NCBI RefSeq assembly: GCF_051859345.1 | Contig: NZ_JBHYFV010000001.1 | Location: 1 to 64,000 of the forward strand | Origin: Marivita sp051859345 | GTDB lineage: Bacteria; Pseudomonadota; Alphaproteobacteria; Rhodobacterales; Rhodobacteraceae | DNA: 64,000 bases | Direction: 5' to 3' | In this document: positions 26,020 to 34,470 of the stretch, piece after piece | Numbering within the stretch: the stretch's first letter is position 1 | How the letters are laid out: each line of letters starts with the position of its first letter | Made by a program: the position numbers and the translations under genes | The notes under the pieces: generated by a model | The model's input: only the letters and a program-made list of their open reading frames with translations | Databases searched by the model: none | Told to the model about the DNA's origin: nothing

Positions 26020-26886
26020 ATGGCAACGAAGGCTTCGCGATCTGCGGCCCGACTGATGATGGCCCCGGCAGTAATCCTGCTGATGGGCTGGATGCTGGTC
26101 CCGCTGATCATGACATTGTGGTTCTCGTTCCGAACCTACCTGCCTCTGCGCGGTGGCGATCTGGGCTGGGCCGGTTTCGACAATTACGTCCGCTTCGTCA
26201 GTTCCAGCGCGTTCTGGCCTGCGGTACAGACCACGCTGGTCATCGTTCTGGGCGTTCTGGTCATCACGGTTGGGCTGGGTATTCTTCTGGCCATCCTTCT
26301 GGATCAGCCGATGTGGGGTCAGGGCGTTGTCCGTATCCTTGTCATCGCACCCTTCTTCGTCATGCCAACCGTGTCCGCGCTGGTCTGGAAGAACATGTTC
26401 ATGGACCCTGTGAACGGCCTGTTCGCCCATCTGTGGCGGTTTTTCGGGGCCGATCCGGTCAGTTGGCTGTCGGATGCCGCGATGCCGTCGATCATCATGA
26501 TCGTCAGTTGGCAGTGGCTGCCCTTTGCGACGCTCATTCTGTTGACCGCGATCCAGTCGCTGGACAGCGAACAGCTTGAAGCCGCCGAAATGGACGGCGC
26601 GCCGCACCTGAAACGGTTCTGGTTCATCATCCTGCCGCATCTCAGCCGCGCAATCACCATCGTGATCCTGATTCAGACGATTTTCCTTCTGGCGATCTTT
26701 GCCGAGATTTTCGTCACCACGGGCGGCGCATTCGGAACCCGCACCCTGTCCTACCTGATCTTCCAGCGTGTGCTTGAAAGTCAGAACGTCGGACTGGGCT
26801 CAGCCGGTGGCGTCTACGCCATCATCCTTGCAAACATCGTCGCGATCTTCCTGATGCGGATCGTCGGCAAGAACCTGGACAACTGA
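26020..26886 (+). CDS. smoF: polyol ABC transporter permease SmoF
   Basis: 288 aa, six predicted membrane helices, with the EAA cytoplasmic loop motif EQLEAAEMDGAPHLKRFWFIILPHL that docks on the ATPase. ATG 26020 (MATKASRSAARLM) is preferred, since GGAGG at 26004-26008 is 11 bases away; ATG 26011 is too close. MalF/SmoF-type inner-membrane channel subunit pairing with SmoG. It starts 134 bp after smoE, 2 bp before smoG. Confidence 0.9.
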   Translation: MATKASRSAARLMMAPAVILLMGWMLVPLIMTLWFSFRTYLPLRGGDLGWAGFDNYVRFVSSSAFWPAVQTTLVIVLGVLVITVGLGILLAILLDQPMWGQGVVRILVIAPFFVMPTVSALVWKNMFMDPVNGLFAHLWRFFGADPVSWLSDAAMPSIIMIVSWQWLPFATLILLTAIQSLDSEQLEAAEMDGAPHLKRFWFIILPHLSRAITIVILIQTIFLLAIFAEIFVTTGGAFGTRTLSYLIFQRVLESQNVGLGSAGGVYAIILANIVAIFLMRIVGKNLDN

Positions 26887-26888
26887 TC

Positions 26889-27719
26889 ATGGCCCGTTCT
26901 GTTTCTTCCCGCCGCAAGCTGATCAATACCGGCATCGCCTGGGCGATCGGTCTGCTGATCTTCTTCCCGATCCTCTGGACGATCCTGACCAGCTTCAAGA
27001 CCGAAGCACAGGCCATCGCCAGCCCGCCGATCTTCCTTGGCTTTGACTGGACGCTTGAGAACTATGGCGTCGTGATGGAGCGGTCGAACTACGCCCGCTT
27101 CCTCTGGAACTCGATCCTGATTGCGGGTGGGTCCACCATCCTTGGCCTGATCGTCGCCGTTCCTGCCGCCTGGTCGATGGCCTTTGTACCGTCACGCCGG
27201 ACCAAGGACATCCTGCTGTGGATGCTCTCGACAAAGATGCTGCCTGCGGTTGGTGTGCTTTATCCGATCTACCTGCTGTTCATTCAGTTGGGTCTGCTCG
27301 ACAGCCGTGCCGGTCTGATCGTTGTGATGATGCTCATCAACCTGCCGATCATCGTCTGGATGCTCTATACCTATTTCCGCGAAATCCCGGTCGAGATCCT
27401 CGAGGCGGCGCGGATGGACGGGGCGACGTTGCGCGAAGAGGTGCTTTATATCCTCACGCCGATGGCCATTCCCGGCATCGCGTCCACCATGCTGTTGAAC
27501 TTCATCCTTGCCTGGAACGAAGCGTTCTGGACGCTGAACCTGACGGCCGTCAACGCGGCGCCTCTGACAGCGTTCATCGCAAGCTATTCCAGCCCCGAGG
27601 GTCTGTTCTTTGCGAAACTCAGCGCGGCCTCAACCATGGCCATTGCACCAATCCTCATCCTTGGCTGGTTCAGCCAGAAACAACTTGTCCGCGGCCTGAC
27701 GTTTGGCGCAGTGAAATAA
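26889..27719 (+). CDS. smoG: polyol ABC transporter permease SmoG
   Basis: 276 aa with six predicted membrane helices. The EAA motif is EILEAARMDGATLREEVLYILTPMAIPG. The MalG-type C-terminal end SQKQLVRGLTFGAVK is intact. It forms the channel with SmoF in the inner membrane. It is spaced 2 bp after smoF and 12 bp before smoK, clearly one operon. Confidence 0.92.
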   Translation: MARSVSSRRKLINTGIAWAIGLLIFFPILWTILTSFKTEAQAIASPPIFLGFDWTLENYGVVMERSNYARFLWNSILIAGGSTILGLIVAVPAAWSMAFVPSRRTKDILLWMLSTKMLPAVGVLYPIYLLFIQLGLLDSRAGLIVVMMLINLPIIVWMLYTYFREIPVEILEAARMDGATLREEVLYILTPMAIPGIASTMLLNFILAWNEAFWTLNLTAVNAAPLTAFIASYSSPEGLFFAKLSAASTMAIAPILILGWFSQKQLVRGLTFGAVK

Positions 27720-27731
27720 GGAACCTGACCC

Positions 27732-28736
27732 ATGGGACAAATTCAACTCAAACAGGTCACCAAAAGCTTTGGCGACGTACAGGTTATCCCGCCTTTGGAC
27801 CTGACCATCGAAGACGGAGAATTCACCGTCTTCGTCGGCCCCTCGGGCTGCGGGAAATCCACTCTTCTGCGCCTGATCGCGGGGCTTGAGGACATCACCA
27901 CCGGCCATATCGAGATCGACGGCAAAGACGCCACCGACCTCGTGCCCGCCAAGCGCGGTCTGGCGATGGTGTTCCAGTCCTACGCGCTTTATCCGCATAT
28001 GTCGGTGCGCAAGAACATCGCGTTTCCGCTGAAGATGGCGGGCATGGACCAGGCCGAGATCAAAAAGCGCATCGAAGGGGCGGCATCTGTCCTGAACCTC
28101 ACAGACTACCTGGACCGTCGTCCGGGTCAGTTGTCGGGGGGTCAGCGCCAGCGTGTTGCCATTGGTCGGGCGATTGTCCGTGAACCGGCTGCGTTCCTGT
28201 TCGACGAACCGTTGTCGAACCTTGACGCGGCCCTGCGTGTCGGCATGCGGCTGGAAATCAGCGAACTGCACGAACGCCTCAAGACAACCATGATCTATGT
28301 GACTCACGATCAGGTCGAAGCAATGACCATGGCCGACAAGATCGTCGTGCTGCGCGCAGGCCATATCGAGCAGGTCGGATCGCCGCTGGAGCTTTATCAC
28401 AAGCCACGCAACGAATTTGTGGCGGGCTTCATCGGCTCTCCGAAAATGAACATCTTCGGCGGTGCCGACGCGCAGAAATACGGTGGCACCAAGGCCGGGA
28501 TCCGTCCCGAACATATCGACGTGTCGATGACCGAAGGCACATGGAAAGGCAAGGTCGGCGTGGCCGAACATCTTGGCTCTGATACGTTTATCCATGTCCA
28601 TGACACGGGTCTTGCCGACATGGTCACGGTGCGGATCACCGGCGACATCTCGGTCCGGCATGGCGACACGATCTATCTGACTCCGCAACTTGACCAGATG
28701 CACAAGTTCGACGCGCAAGGTTTGCGGATCGAATGA
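27732..28736 (+). CDS. smoK: polyol ABC transporter ATP-binding protein SmoK
   Basis: 334 aa ABC ATPase of the MalK/UgpC type. Walker A is GPSGCGKST, the Q-loop VFQSYALYPHMS, signature LSGGQRQRVAIGRAIVREP, Walker B FLFDEPLSNLD, and the switch His is in VTHDQVEAM. The C-terminal OB-like regulatory domain is present (GIRPEHIDVSM). It powers polyol import through SmoFG. The stop overlaps the SDR gene start (ATGA). Confidence 0.94.
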   Translation: MGQIQLKQVTKSFGDVQVIPPLDLTIEDGEFTVFVGPSGCGKSTLLRLIAGLEDITTGHIEIDGKDATDLVPAKRGLAMVFQSYALYPHMSVRKNIAFPLKMAGMDQAEIKKRIEGAASVLNLTDYLDRRPGQLSGGQRQRVAIGRAIVREPAAFLFDEPLSNLDAALRVGMRLEISELHERLKTTMIYVTHDQVEAMTMADKIVVLRAGHIEQVGSPLELYHKPRNEFVAGFIGSPKMNIFGGADAQKYGGTKAGIRPEHIDVSMTEGTWKGKVGVAEHLGSDTFIHVHDTGLADMVTVRITGDISVRHGDTIYLTPQLDQMHKFDAQGLRIE

Positions 28737-29506
28737 TGCGGCTCGACGGAAAAACGGCCCTGATCACCGGGGCTGCGCGCGGGATCGGGCGGGCCTTTGC
28801 CGAACGCTATGTCGCCGAAGGCGCCCGTGTCGCGATCGCGGATATCGACATGGCCCGGGCGCGGGACACCGCGTCCGAGATCGGAAATAGCGCGATTGCG
28901 GTGCATATGGATGTCACCGATCAGGCCAGCATCGACGCGGCGGTGGCGACCACTGTGGAGCAGCTTGGGCATATCGACATCCTGATCAACAACGCCGCGA
29001 TCTTTACCGCCGCCCCGATCACCGAGATCACCCGTACCGACTATGCCCGCACCTTTGACATCAATGTCGCGGGGACGCTGTTCACGCTTCAGGCAGTGGC
29101 GCGTCACATGATCGACCAGGGCATCAAGGGCCGGATCATCAACATGGCGTCCCAGGCCGGGCGCCGGGGTGAGCCACTTGTTGCGGTCTATTGCGCGACC
29201 AAGGCCGCGATCATCAGCCTGACGCAGTCGGCGGGTCTGAACCTGGTCGAGCACGGCATCAACGTGAACGCAATCGCGCCCGGCGTTGTCGATGGCGAAC
29301 ATTGGGACGGCGTGGATGCGTTCTTCGCCAAGTACGAAAACAAGGCACCAGGGCAGAAGAAACGCGAAGTCGGCGAAGCGGTCCCTTTTGGGCGCATGGG
29401 CACGGCAGATGATTTGACAGGCATGGCGGTGTTCCTTGCCAGCGACGACGCGGAATACATCGTCGCACAATGCTACAACGTGGATGGCGGACAATGGATG
29501 AGTTGA
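28733..29506 (+). CDS. smoS: sorbitol dehydrogenase (short-chain dehydrogenase, SmoS type)
   Basis: 257 aa SDR. Cofactor motif TGAARGIGRAF, NNAAIF for the NNAG motif, catalytic Ser in MASQAG and YxxxK in YCATK. It ends GGQWMS. Length and context match R. sphaeroides SmoS, which oxidises D-sorbitol (and galactitol) with NAD to the ketose. ATGATG offers two starts (28733 or 28736). It overlaps smoK at the start and mtlK at the end, so all are translationally coupled. Confidence 0.92.
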   Translation: MMRLDGKTALITGAARGIGRAFAERYVAEGARVAIADIDMARARDTASEIGNSAIAVHMDVTDQASIDAAVATTVEQLGHIDILINNAAIFTAAPITEITRTDYARTFDINVAGTLFTLQAVARHMIDQGIKGRIINMASQAGRRGEPLVAVYCATKAAIISLTQSAGLNLVEHGINVNAIAPGVVDGEHWDGVDAFFAKYENKAPGQKKREVGEAVPFGRMGTADDLTGMAVFLASDDAEYIVAQCYNVDGGQWMS

Positions 29507-31029
29507 AACAGAACGCCCAAGACAACGCCGTTGCGCTGTCGCTGGACACTCTGGACCAGTTGCCGCCCGGTGTTGCGCGTCCGACCTATCGCCGCGCAGA
29601 CCTGAGCCCCGGCATCGTGCATATCGGTCTGGGTAACTTTCATCGCGGCCATCAGGCGTGGTATCTGCACCGGCTGATGCAGCAGGGGCTTGCCCATGAC
29701 TGGGCCATCATCGGCGCCGGTGTGCGCCCCGGCGATGCCGTGATGCGCGACAAGCTTCTGGCACAGGATTGCCTGACCACGCTGATCGAACTTGATCCTG
29801 CGGGTACCTCGGCCGAAATCATCGGATCCATGATCGACTTTGTTGCGGTGGAAGACGGCAACGCACCGCTGATCGCCGCGATGTCCGATCCACGTATCCG
29901 CATCGTGTCGCTGACCGTGACCGAAGGCGGGTATTACATCGACGCGCGTGGTGCGCTTGATGTGTCCCACCCCGACATTCAGCACGACATCGCCAACCCG
30001 GACGCGCCGCGCACCGCGTTCGGCGCGATGGTCGCCTCCCTGCGCAACCGCCACGCGGCAGGTCATGCGCCGTTCACCGGTCAATCCTGTGACAACCTAC
30101 AGGGCAATGGCGCGATCCTGCGTCAGACGATTGTGGGCCTTGCCGGGGCCACCGATCCTGCCCTCGCGCGGTGGATCGACACGAATGCCAGCTTTCCCAA
30201 TTCAATGGTCGATTGTATCGTGCCCGCGACTGGCCAGGCAGAACTCGCCCGCGCCCGCGCCTTGGGCATTGTCGACATGGTGCCCGTCACCCACGAGAAT
30301 TTTCGCCAATGGGTGATCGAAGACGATTTCTGCGCAAGCCGCCCTGCATGGGAAAACGTCGGGGTGACGCTGACACCGGATGTCCACAGCTACGAAGCCA
30401 TGAAAATCCGGATGCTGAACGCGGGCCATCAGCTTTTGGCCAACGCGGGCGAGATCCTGAGTGTCCCGACCATCGCCGCCTGCATGGCAGACCCAGAGAT
30501 CGCTTCGTTTTTTCGAAAGACACAGATCGAGGAGATCGCCCCCCATGTCGATGCCGTTCCTGGCATCACCCCTGCGGCCTATCTCGACCTCATCGAACGA
30601 CGGTTCTCGAACCCGGAAATCCACGACACCACGCGGCGCGTTGCCTTTGACGGATCGTCCCGCCACACTGGCTTTGTCCTGCCCATTCTGCGCGATGCGC
30701 TTTCCGATGGCAGCGGCATCTCCGGGCTGGCCCTGACCGAAGCCCTGTGGGCGCGCATGTGCGAGGGGACCCGCGAAGACGGCACCACGATAGAACCGAA
30801 CGATCCGATCTGGTCACAGCTTGTCGCGGCGGCAAAGGCGGCCCGCGACACGCCGCGCGTCTGGCTGGAGCAAGAGCAGATCTACGGGGATCTTCAGCCC
30901 AACGCCGCCTTCGCCGACGCGTTCGATGCCTGGCTGTCGATGATCTGGAAAGACGGCACCCGCGCAGCCCTTGCGGCCTATGTGAATTGGCGATCCCTGG
31001 AGGACTCGAACCCCCAACCTGCTGATTAG
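29494..31029 (+). CDS. mtlK: mannitol 2-dehydrogenase; C-terminus runs into tRNA antisense
   Basis: 511 aa long-chain polyol dehydrogenase that oxidises D-mannitol (and D-arabitol) to the ketose. Family motifs: PGIVHIGLGNFHRGHQAWY, SLTVTEGGYY, NDxxNGxxx-like CDNLQGNGAILRQ, and the catalytic-region KIRMLNAGHQLLA. ATG 29494 overlaps smoS; an upstream start at 29470 is less likely. The last 13 or so codons (RSLEDSNPQPAD) are read through the antisense of a tRNA-Arg 3' end, which forms the left attachment repeat, so the tail is probably not part of the fold. The stop lies inside the repeat. Confidence 0.92.
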   Translation: MDELKQNAQDNAVALSLDTLDQLPPGVARPTYRRADLSPGIVHIGLGNFHRGHQAWYLHRLMQQGLAHDWAIIGAGVRPGDAVMRDKLLAQDCLTTLIELDPAGTSAEIIGSMIDFVAVEDGNAPLIAAMSDPRIRIVSLTVTEGGYYIDARGALDVSHPDIQHDIANPDAPRTAFGAMVASLRNRHAAGHAPFTGQSCDNLQGNGAILRQTIVGLAGATDPALARWIDTNASFPNSMVDCIVPATGQAELARARALGIVDMVPVTHENFRQWVIEDDFCASRPAWENVGVTLTPDVHSYEAMKIRMLNAGHQLLANAGEILSVPTIAACMADPEIASFFRKTQIEEIAPHVDAVPGITPAAYLDLIERRFSNPEIHDTTRRVAFDGSSRHTGFVLPILRDALSDGSGISGLALTEALWARMCEGTREDGTTIEPNDPIWSQLVAAAKAARDTPRVWLEQEQIYGDLQPNAAFADAFDAWLSMIWKDGTRAALAAYVNWRSLEDSNPQPAD

Positions 31030-31034
31030 AAGTC
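30985..31034. repeat. left attachment repeat (displaced tRNA-Arg 3' end)
   Basis: Fifty bases identical to 46432-46481, starting AATTGGCGATCCC and ending TTAGAAGTC. Reading on the minus strand it runs from the anticodon stem-loop to the CCA end of tRNA-Arg(UCU). The tRNA is intact only at the right end, so this copy is the original chromosomal 3' half pushed away when the element brought its own. The mtlK stop codon lies in it. Confidence 0.92.
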
Positions 31035-31200
31035 CGAAGGTAGGCAAAAACGTTCAAGTTGTCCACTGACGTCTACCGCTGTCCAGTAGGGTTTGCATAG
31101 AGCGGATTCATCACCTTGTTTCAGCCATTTGGTAGGTCTCAAAAACCCGCCTCTAAGTCCAATGGTGTCCCTAGCCGTCCATGAAAATCCAGTGTATTTT

Positions 31201-31247
31201 GTCCCCCAGGTGTCCCCCAGGGTAAATGGGGGGACAAAACTGGGGAC
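31201..31247. promoter_or_regulatory. probable integrase arm-type sites, left end
   Basis: Two direct copies GTCCCCCAG (31201-31209, 31212-31220) 11 bp apart are followed by two inverted copies, GGGGGGAC (31228-31235) and CTGGGGAC (31240-31247), 12 bp apart. A matching direct pair with 11-bp spacing is at 46359-46378 near the other end. Such paired repeats next to the core are typical of integrase arm sites. They also cover the integrase promoter, as the start codon is at 31251. Confidence 0.7.
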
Positions 31248-31250
31248 CTT

Positions 31251-32501
31251 ATGAAGCAAGAACTCACAGAGCGCGGACTAGCCAAGCTGATCAAAGACCG
31301 CCCTGCAGAAGGCCGCATTGAAGTCTCTGATACCAAGCGTCCTGGGCTTCGGTTTCGGTTGTCTTCGAGCGGGCAAGCCGTGTGGATGTACGAAAAGCGC
31401 GTGAAGGGCGACCCTAAGCGAAAGCACACTCTTGGGAAGCACTCCAAAGAGTTCGGGCTCGCTGAGGCACGCGCACAAGCACTCCTACTGGAAGTTGAAG
31501 CTGCGCAAGGCATTGACCGGGTCGCAATCAATAAGGCCAAGCAGCTCGACGAGGGAGCCGCCAAGCTGCGAGCGCAATCGATCCGGAAAGTCCTCGACCT
31601 GTACGATGACCTGCACCTTTCCAACTTAAGAACAGGCACGGAAAGACGAAAGCAGATTGAGCAGGCTCTCGAAGACAAGCTCGACCTCCCAATTGCCAGC
31701 CTCCGCCGCTCGGACCTCCAACTTGCCATTGATCAGAAAGCGAGCGCACAACACAAAACAGCAGCCAATCGCGTGCGTGCCGCACTTAAAGCGTTTACCA
31801 AATGGGCAGCCGGACGTGACCACATCCCATCGGACATCGGGCTAGAGCTTCCCAAACCATTCAAAGAAACGAGCCGCAAGCGCGCTCCTTCTATAGATGA
31901 AGTCCGGGCCATTTGGGAGGCGACCTACAAGCTCGGCAATCTCTGGGGGCCGCCACTTAGATTACTCATTTTGACAGCGCAGCGCCGCCAAGAGATATTT
32001 GGACTTAAGTGGTCAGAAGTGGACTTTGGAGCTGCCACCATCACGAAGTCTGGAGACCATACGAAGAACGCACAGGAGCATGTGACACATCTTTCGCCCC
32101 CTGCGATGGCAGAGCTTCGTACCCTGAAAGACGCGTCTGCAGACGAGTCGACTAGCTTCATCTTTACGACTACAGGCACAACGCCAATATCAGGCTTCAG
32201 CCAAATTAAGGCTCGGCTGGACAAACTACTTGGTGAGGATTTTGAGCCTTGGCGCTTACATGACCTCCGGACGTCGTTTGCAACAGCGATGGTTGAAGCC
32301 GGAATTCCTGAAAACGTCGCCGACCGTGTGTTAAATCATTCGGCCGTCGGATCGTCGCCAAGTGCAGTTGCTCGGGTATACAACCGGGCGGAAATGCTGG
32401 AGCAGCGCGCTCATGCATTAGATTTATGGGCTAAGTTGGTTACTAACACGGCAGGGTCAGTTGTATTTTTCGGAGAGGCTGGGAATGCCAAGAAAGTCTG
32501 A
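31251..32501 (+). CDS. int: tyrosine recombinase / site-specific integrase
   Basis: 416 aa. An N-terminal arm-binding domain of the P4-integrase type (KLIKDRPAEGRIEVSDTKRPGLRFRL...) is followed by a core-binding SAM-like domain (residues about 110-200) and the catalytic domain: Arg245 in LTAQRRQEI, His337 and Arg340 in LHDLRTSF, His363 in LNH, and nucleophile Tyr377 in ARVYNRAEM. All key residues are present, so it is probably active. It should cut in the tRNA-Arg anticodon region. It sits next to the left repeat, preceded by arm-type repeats, and overlaps the next gene by 17 bp. Confidence 0.95.
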   Translation: MKQELTERGLAKLIKDRPAEGRIEVSDTKRPGLRFRLSSSGQAVWMYEKRVKGDPKRKHTLGKHSKEFGLAEARAQALLLEVEAAQGIDRVAINKAKQLDEGAAKLRAQSIRKVLDLYDDLHLSNLRTGTERRKQIEQALEDKLDLPIASLRRSDLQLAIDQKASAQHKTAANRVRAALKAFTKWAAGRDHIPSDIGLELPKPFKETSRKRAPSIDEVRAIWEATYKLGNLWGPPLRLLILTAQRRQEIFGLKWSEVDFGAATITKSGDHTKNAQEHVTHLSPPAMAELRTLKDASADESTSFIFTTTGTTPISGFSQIKARLDKLLGEDFEPWRLHDLRTSFATAMVEAGIPENVADRVLNHSAVGSSPSAVARVYNRAEMLEQRAHALDLWAKLVTNTAGSVVFFGEAGNAKKV

Positions 32502-33312
32502 GATAAAAGCGATCAGGCCAGGGCTTGTTCGAGTCGTTGAGGCGCACTTCCCGGTAACGGCGATTGAACCAGAATCCAACCACCCATGGGAAGGCCTCAA
32601 TGCTCTTGCAGTGTTTTCTGGAGCAAAACAGTATTCTAAGCCAAGCCACTTTATATCTGAAAGGATTACAGAAGTTCTTAGAGAGCCTGAGGGTTATTTC
32701 GGGCTTGTGACCAATCAAGAGTTGGAGCGTCTCGACAGGCTTCGCAAAGCCGCTATCGAATACGAGAGGGCGATAGACTCTTTGACTTCGGAAGACCAGA
32801 AAAGGATACACCACTCCATTCACGATGATCACCGACATATCGGTGATCATCTCGTAACCATATTATCAGAATACAGATTTCCCGTCGCTTTAGCAGCACG
32901 GAGGGCAATGGTAATATCGGAAAGCGCGAAAAAAGTTCTCAATGAAAGACGTGAATTACCGCAAGCAGATGGAAGGCGGCATTGGCAAATTGCGGCTCTC
33001 GCAGGCATATGCCGAGAAATCTGGGCAGAACAGGAATGGGCAGTCCATCCAGAAAAATATGGTAGCCAGCCTGCAATTAATGTTCTTAGCCCGAACTATT
33101 ATAGAGATATAGATTCCGGGTTAAGTGATAGATACAAGCGTTTTATCGAAGATTTCGCACCCAGGACGGCCAAGAAAGACGCGCCGGGACCGTTTGGCCG
33201 ATTTCTCACTGACGTATTAGACATTGTGCACACTGAGTCCAATGACCCGCCGTCCGCCCAGAGCGCATTGCGATCCTGGCAGGACGCACGTAAACAGCTC
33301 GGCTTAATTTGA
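32485..33312 (+). CDS. hypothetical island protein after integrase
   Basis: 275 aa of unrecognised family, starting MPRKSEIKAIRPGLVRVVEAHFP. It is soluble and helix-rich in the middle (NQELERLDRLRKAAIEYERAIDSL), with a His-rich stretch HHSIHDDHRHIGDHL. ATG 32485 is chosen because GGAGAGG lies upstream; it overlaps the integrase 3' end by 17 bp, so the two are co-transcribed. The DNA is clearly AT-richer than the chromosomal flanks, which fits recent transfer. No function can be assigned. Confidence 0.7.
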   Translation: MPRKSEIKAIRPGLVRVVEAHFPVTAIEPESNHPWEGLNALAVFSGAKQYSKPSHFISERITEVLREPEGYFGLVTNQELERLDRLRKAAIEYERAIDSLTSEDQKRIHHSIHDDHRHIGDHLVTILSEYRFPVALAARRAMVISESAKKVLNERRELPQADGRRHWQIAALAGICREIWAEQEWAVHPEKYGSQPAINVLSPNYYRDIDSGLSDRYKRFIEDFAPRTAKKDAPGPFGRFLTDVLDIVHTESNDPPSAQSALRSWQDARKQLGLI

Positions 33313-33319
33313 GTAACAC

Positions 33320-33337
33320 CTGTTTACTAGTAAACAG
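33320..33337. promoter_or_regulatory. perfect 18-bp palindrome, likely operator
   Basis: CTGTTTACTAGTAAACAG is perfectly self-complementary. It lies 8 bp after the previous gene and 114 bp before the excisionase/AlpA-like gene. No T run follows directly, which argues for a repressor site rather than a terminator. An adjacent GAAAAAC/TTTTTC inversion is also present. Confidence 0.55.
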
Positions 33338-33450
33338 TTGAGAAAAACTTTTTCGCTTTTTGGGTGACGATCCCACGCTGAAGGGCGCGTAATCCTTTCC
33401 GTAGAAACCGGGCAACCGACGTGGAAGCTCATGGACGGAAAGGGCACATT

Positions 33451-33630
33451 ATGAAGCGTTACTTCACAATCTCTCAAGCAGTAGACTACAGTGCGCGCAG
33501 CCGCAGTAGCCTCTACAAGGCCAACAAGCTGGGCCAGCTGACGCTTACCAAAATCGACGGCTCCACTCTGATTGAGCGGTGCGACCTTGATGCATATCTC
33601 GACGCCAAGGCAGAGAAAGTCGCGGCCTAA
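33451..33630 (+). CDS. excisionase/AlpA-type helix-turn-helix protein
   Basis: 59 aa, MKRYFTISQAVDYSARSRSSLYKANKLGQLTLTKIDGSTLIERCDLDAYL. This is the MerR-like winged HTH of the excisionase/AlpA group: recognition helix near residues 15-25 and the typical G-S-x-L-I-x-x-x-D-L-D-A-Y-L ending. ATG 33451 with GGAAAGGG upstream is preferred over a GTG at 33421. In satellites AlpA activates excision and replication genes; as an excisionase it would reverse integration. Either role fits here. Confidence 0.8.
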   Translation: MKRYFTISQAVDYSARSRSSLYKANKLGQLTLTKIDGSTLIERCDLDAYLDAKAEKVAA

Positions 33631-33735
33631 AGAAACCCCACCCGCAACGGCACGGGCAGGGCAGATTTCTTTTCAGCGGTGATTAGATTTTAGCGCAGTT
33701 GCCCGCGCCTTTCAACAAAGAAAGGAAAGCGGAAA

Positions 33736-34113
33736 ATGACTACAGGCAAACTCATCCACGCAGAGCCGGGCGCACGACCGTCCGCAGATACGAAGCGCAT
33801 CTATAAATGGGCGAACCTCAAGGCGGACACAACGCGCGCGAGCTTCCTCATTGAAAACGAGGGCATCAAGCCGTTCAAAATCACCGTGTCACTCAAAAAG
33901 CGCCAGGTTCTCGAAGGCTTGATGCAAAGCCCGATCATGGCGGCAAGCTACTGCCGGATTTCCGACCAGGTGCTGCCCCTTCGCCGTGATTATGGCGTCA
34001 ATATCGTCTGCACCATTTACAAGAACGACCCGGAAACCGGGAGGGAAACCTTCGGCGTCTACACGTTGGTTTCCAAGGTGACGCGCATCCTCAGCGACAA
34101 GGAGGCGGCGTGA
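33736..34113 (+). CDS. winged-helix-like island protein
   Basis: 125 aa. The middle segment SLKKRQVLEGLMQSPIMAASYCRISDQVLPLRRDYGVNIVCTIYKN has the helix-helix-recognition-helix-wing rhythm of small phage winged-helix proteins, so DNA binding is likely but not certain. AAAGGAAAGCGG precedes the start. It overlaps the next small gene by one base (TGATG), starting a chain of coupled genes that ends with the RepA-like helicase. Confidence 0.6.
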   Translation: MTTGKLIHAEPGARPSADTKRIYKWANLKADTTRASFLIENEGIKPFKITVSLKKRQVLEGLMQSPIMAASYCRISDQVLPLRRDYGVNIVCTIYKNDPETGRETFGVYTLVSKVTRILSDKEAA

Positions 34114-34226
34114 TGCAGACCACAGCACTCGACCGCCAAGCCAAGCGCATCCGCTGGAAGACCGGCCTTCCGCCGCACATTGCCCGCACACTGGCCCAAT
34201 TGGCCTACGGAGGTTCACGTGCGTAA
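34113..34226 (+). CDS. 37-residue basic peptide gene
   Basis: ATG overlaps the previous stop (TGATG) and the frame runs MQTTALDRQAKRIRWKTGLP... to GGSRA. GGAGG in the previous gene's last codons (AAGGAGG, 34100-34106) gives a good ribosome-binding site. The short basic product has no recognised domain. The next gene starts inside its 3' end, so it may serve mainly for translational coupling. Confidence 0.5.
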   Translation: MQTTALDRQAKRIRWKTGLPPHIARTLAQLAYGGSRA

Positions 34227-34470
34227 GTCTTTAATGAGCCTCTTTGCCAAGCGTGAACACAAGGCAGCGGCCCGCATCTTGGGCTATGCGCTGACGCTCG
34301 ACACCGAAACAGCATGGTGGGGCCTTCGGGCCTCACTGCAGTATCGCTTAGAGGCGCACGAACGCGCCGCCTTGGCCTTTATGGCGCTGAAATCTCTTGA
34401 TCCAGAGCATGCCGCTCTGACCGTAGAGCTGGCCCTGTACGGGTTGGAGCAAATGGAGGCCGCTGCGTGA
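34219..34470 (+). CDS. small TPR-like hypothetical protein
   Basis: 83 aa from GTG 34219, which has GGAGG at 34209-34213 exactly 5 bases upstream. The sequence (AARILGYALTLDTETAWWGLRASLQYRLEAHERAALAFMALKSLDPEHAALTVELALYGLEQM) has the helical hairpin spacing and aromatic/Ala positions of a tetratricopeptide-like pair. It overlaps both the upstream peptide gene and the repA gene (GTGA). Function unknown; a helicase-partner role is only suggested by position. Confidence 0.6.
   Translation: MRKSLMSLFAKREHKAAARILGYALTLDTETAWWGLRASLQYRLEAHERAALAFMALKSLDPEHAALTVELALYGLEQMEAAA

Noticed and set aside
30988..31034. A second tRNA-Arg gene at the left end
   Set aside because: Only the 3' portion from the anticodon stem to CCA is present; the D-arm and 5' acceptor strand are missing.
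31139..31729. 196-aa minus-strand frame opposite the integrase
   Set aside because: Shadow of the integrase coding strand, Ser/Arg/Cys-rich.
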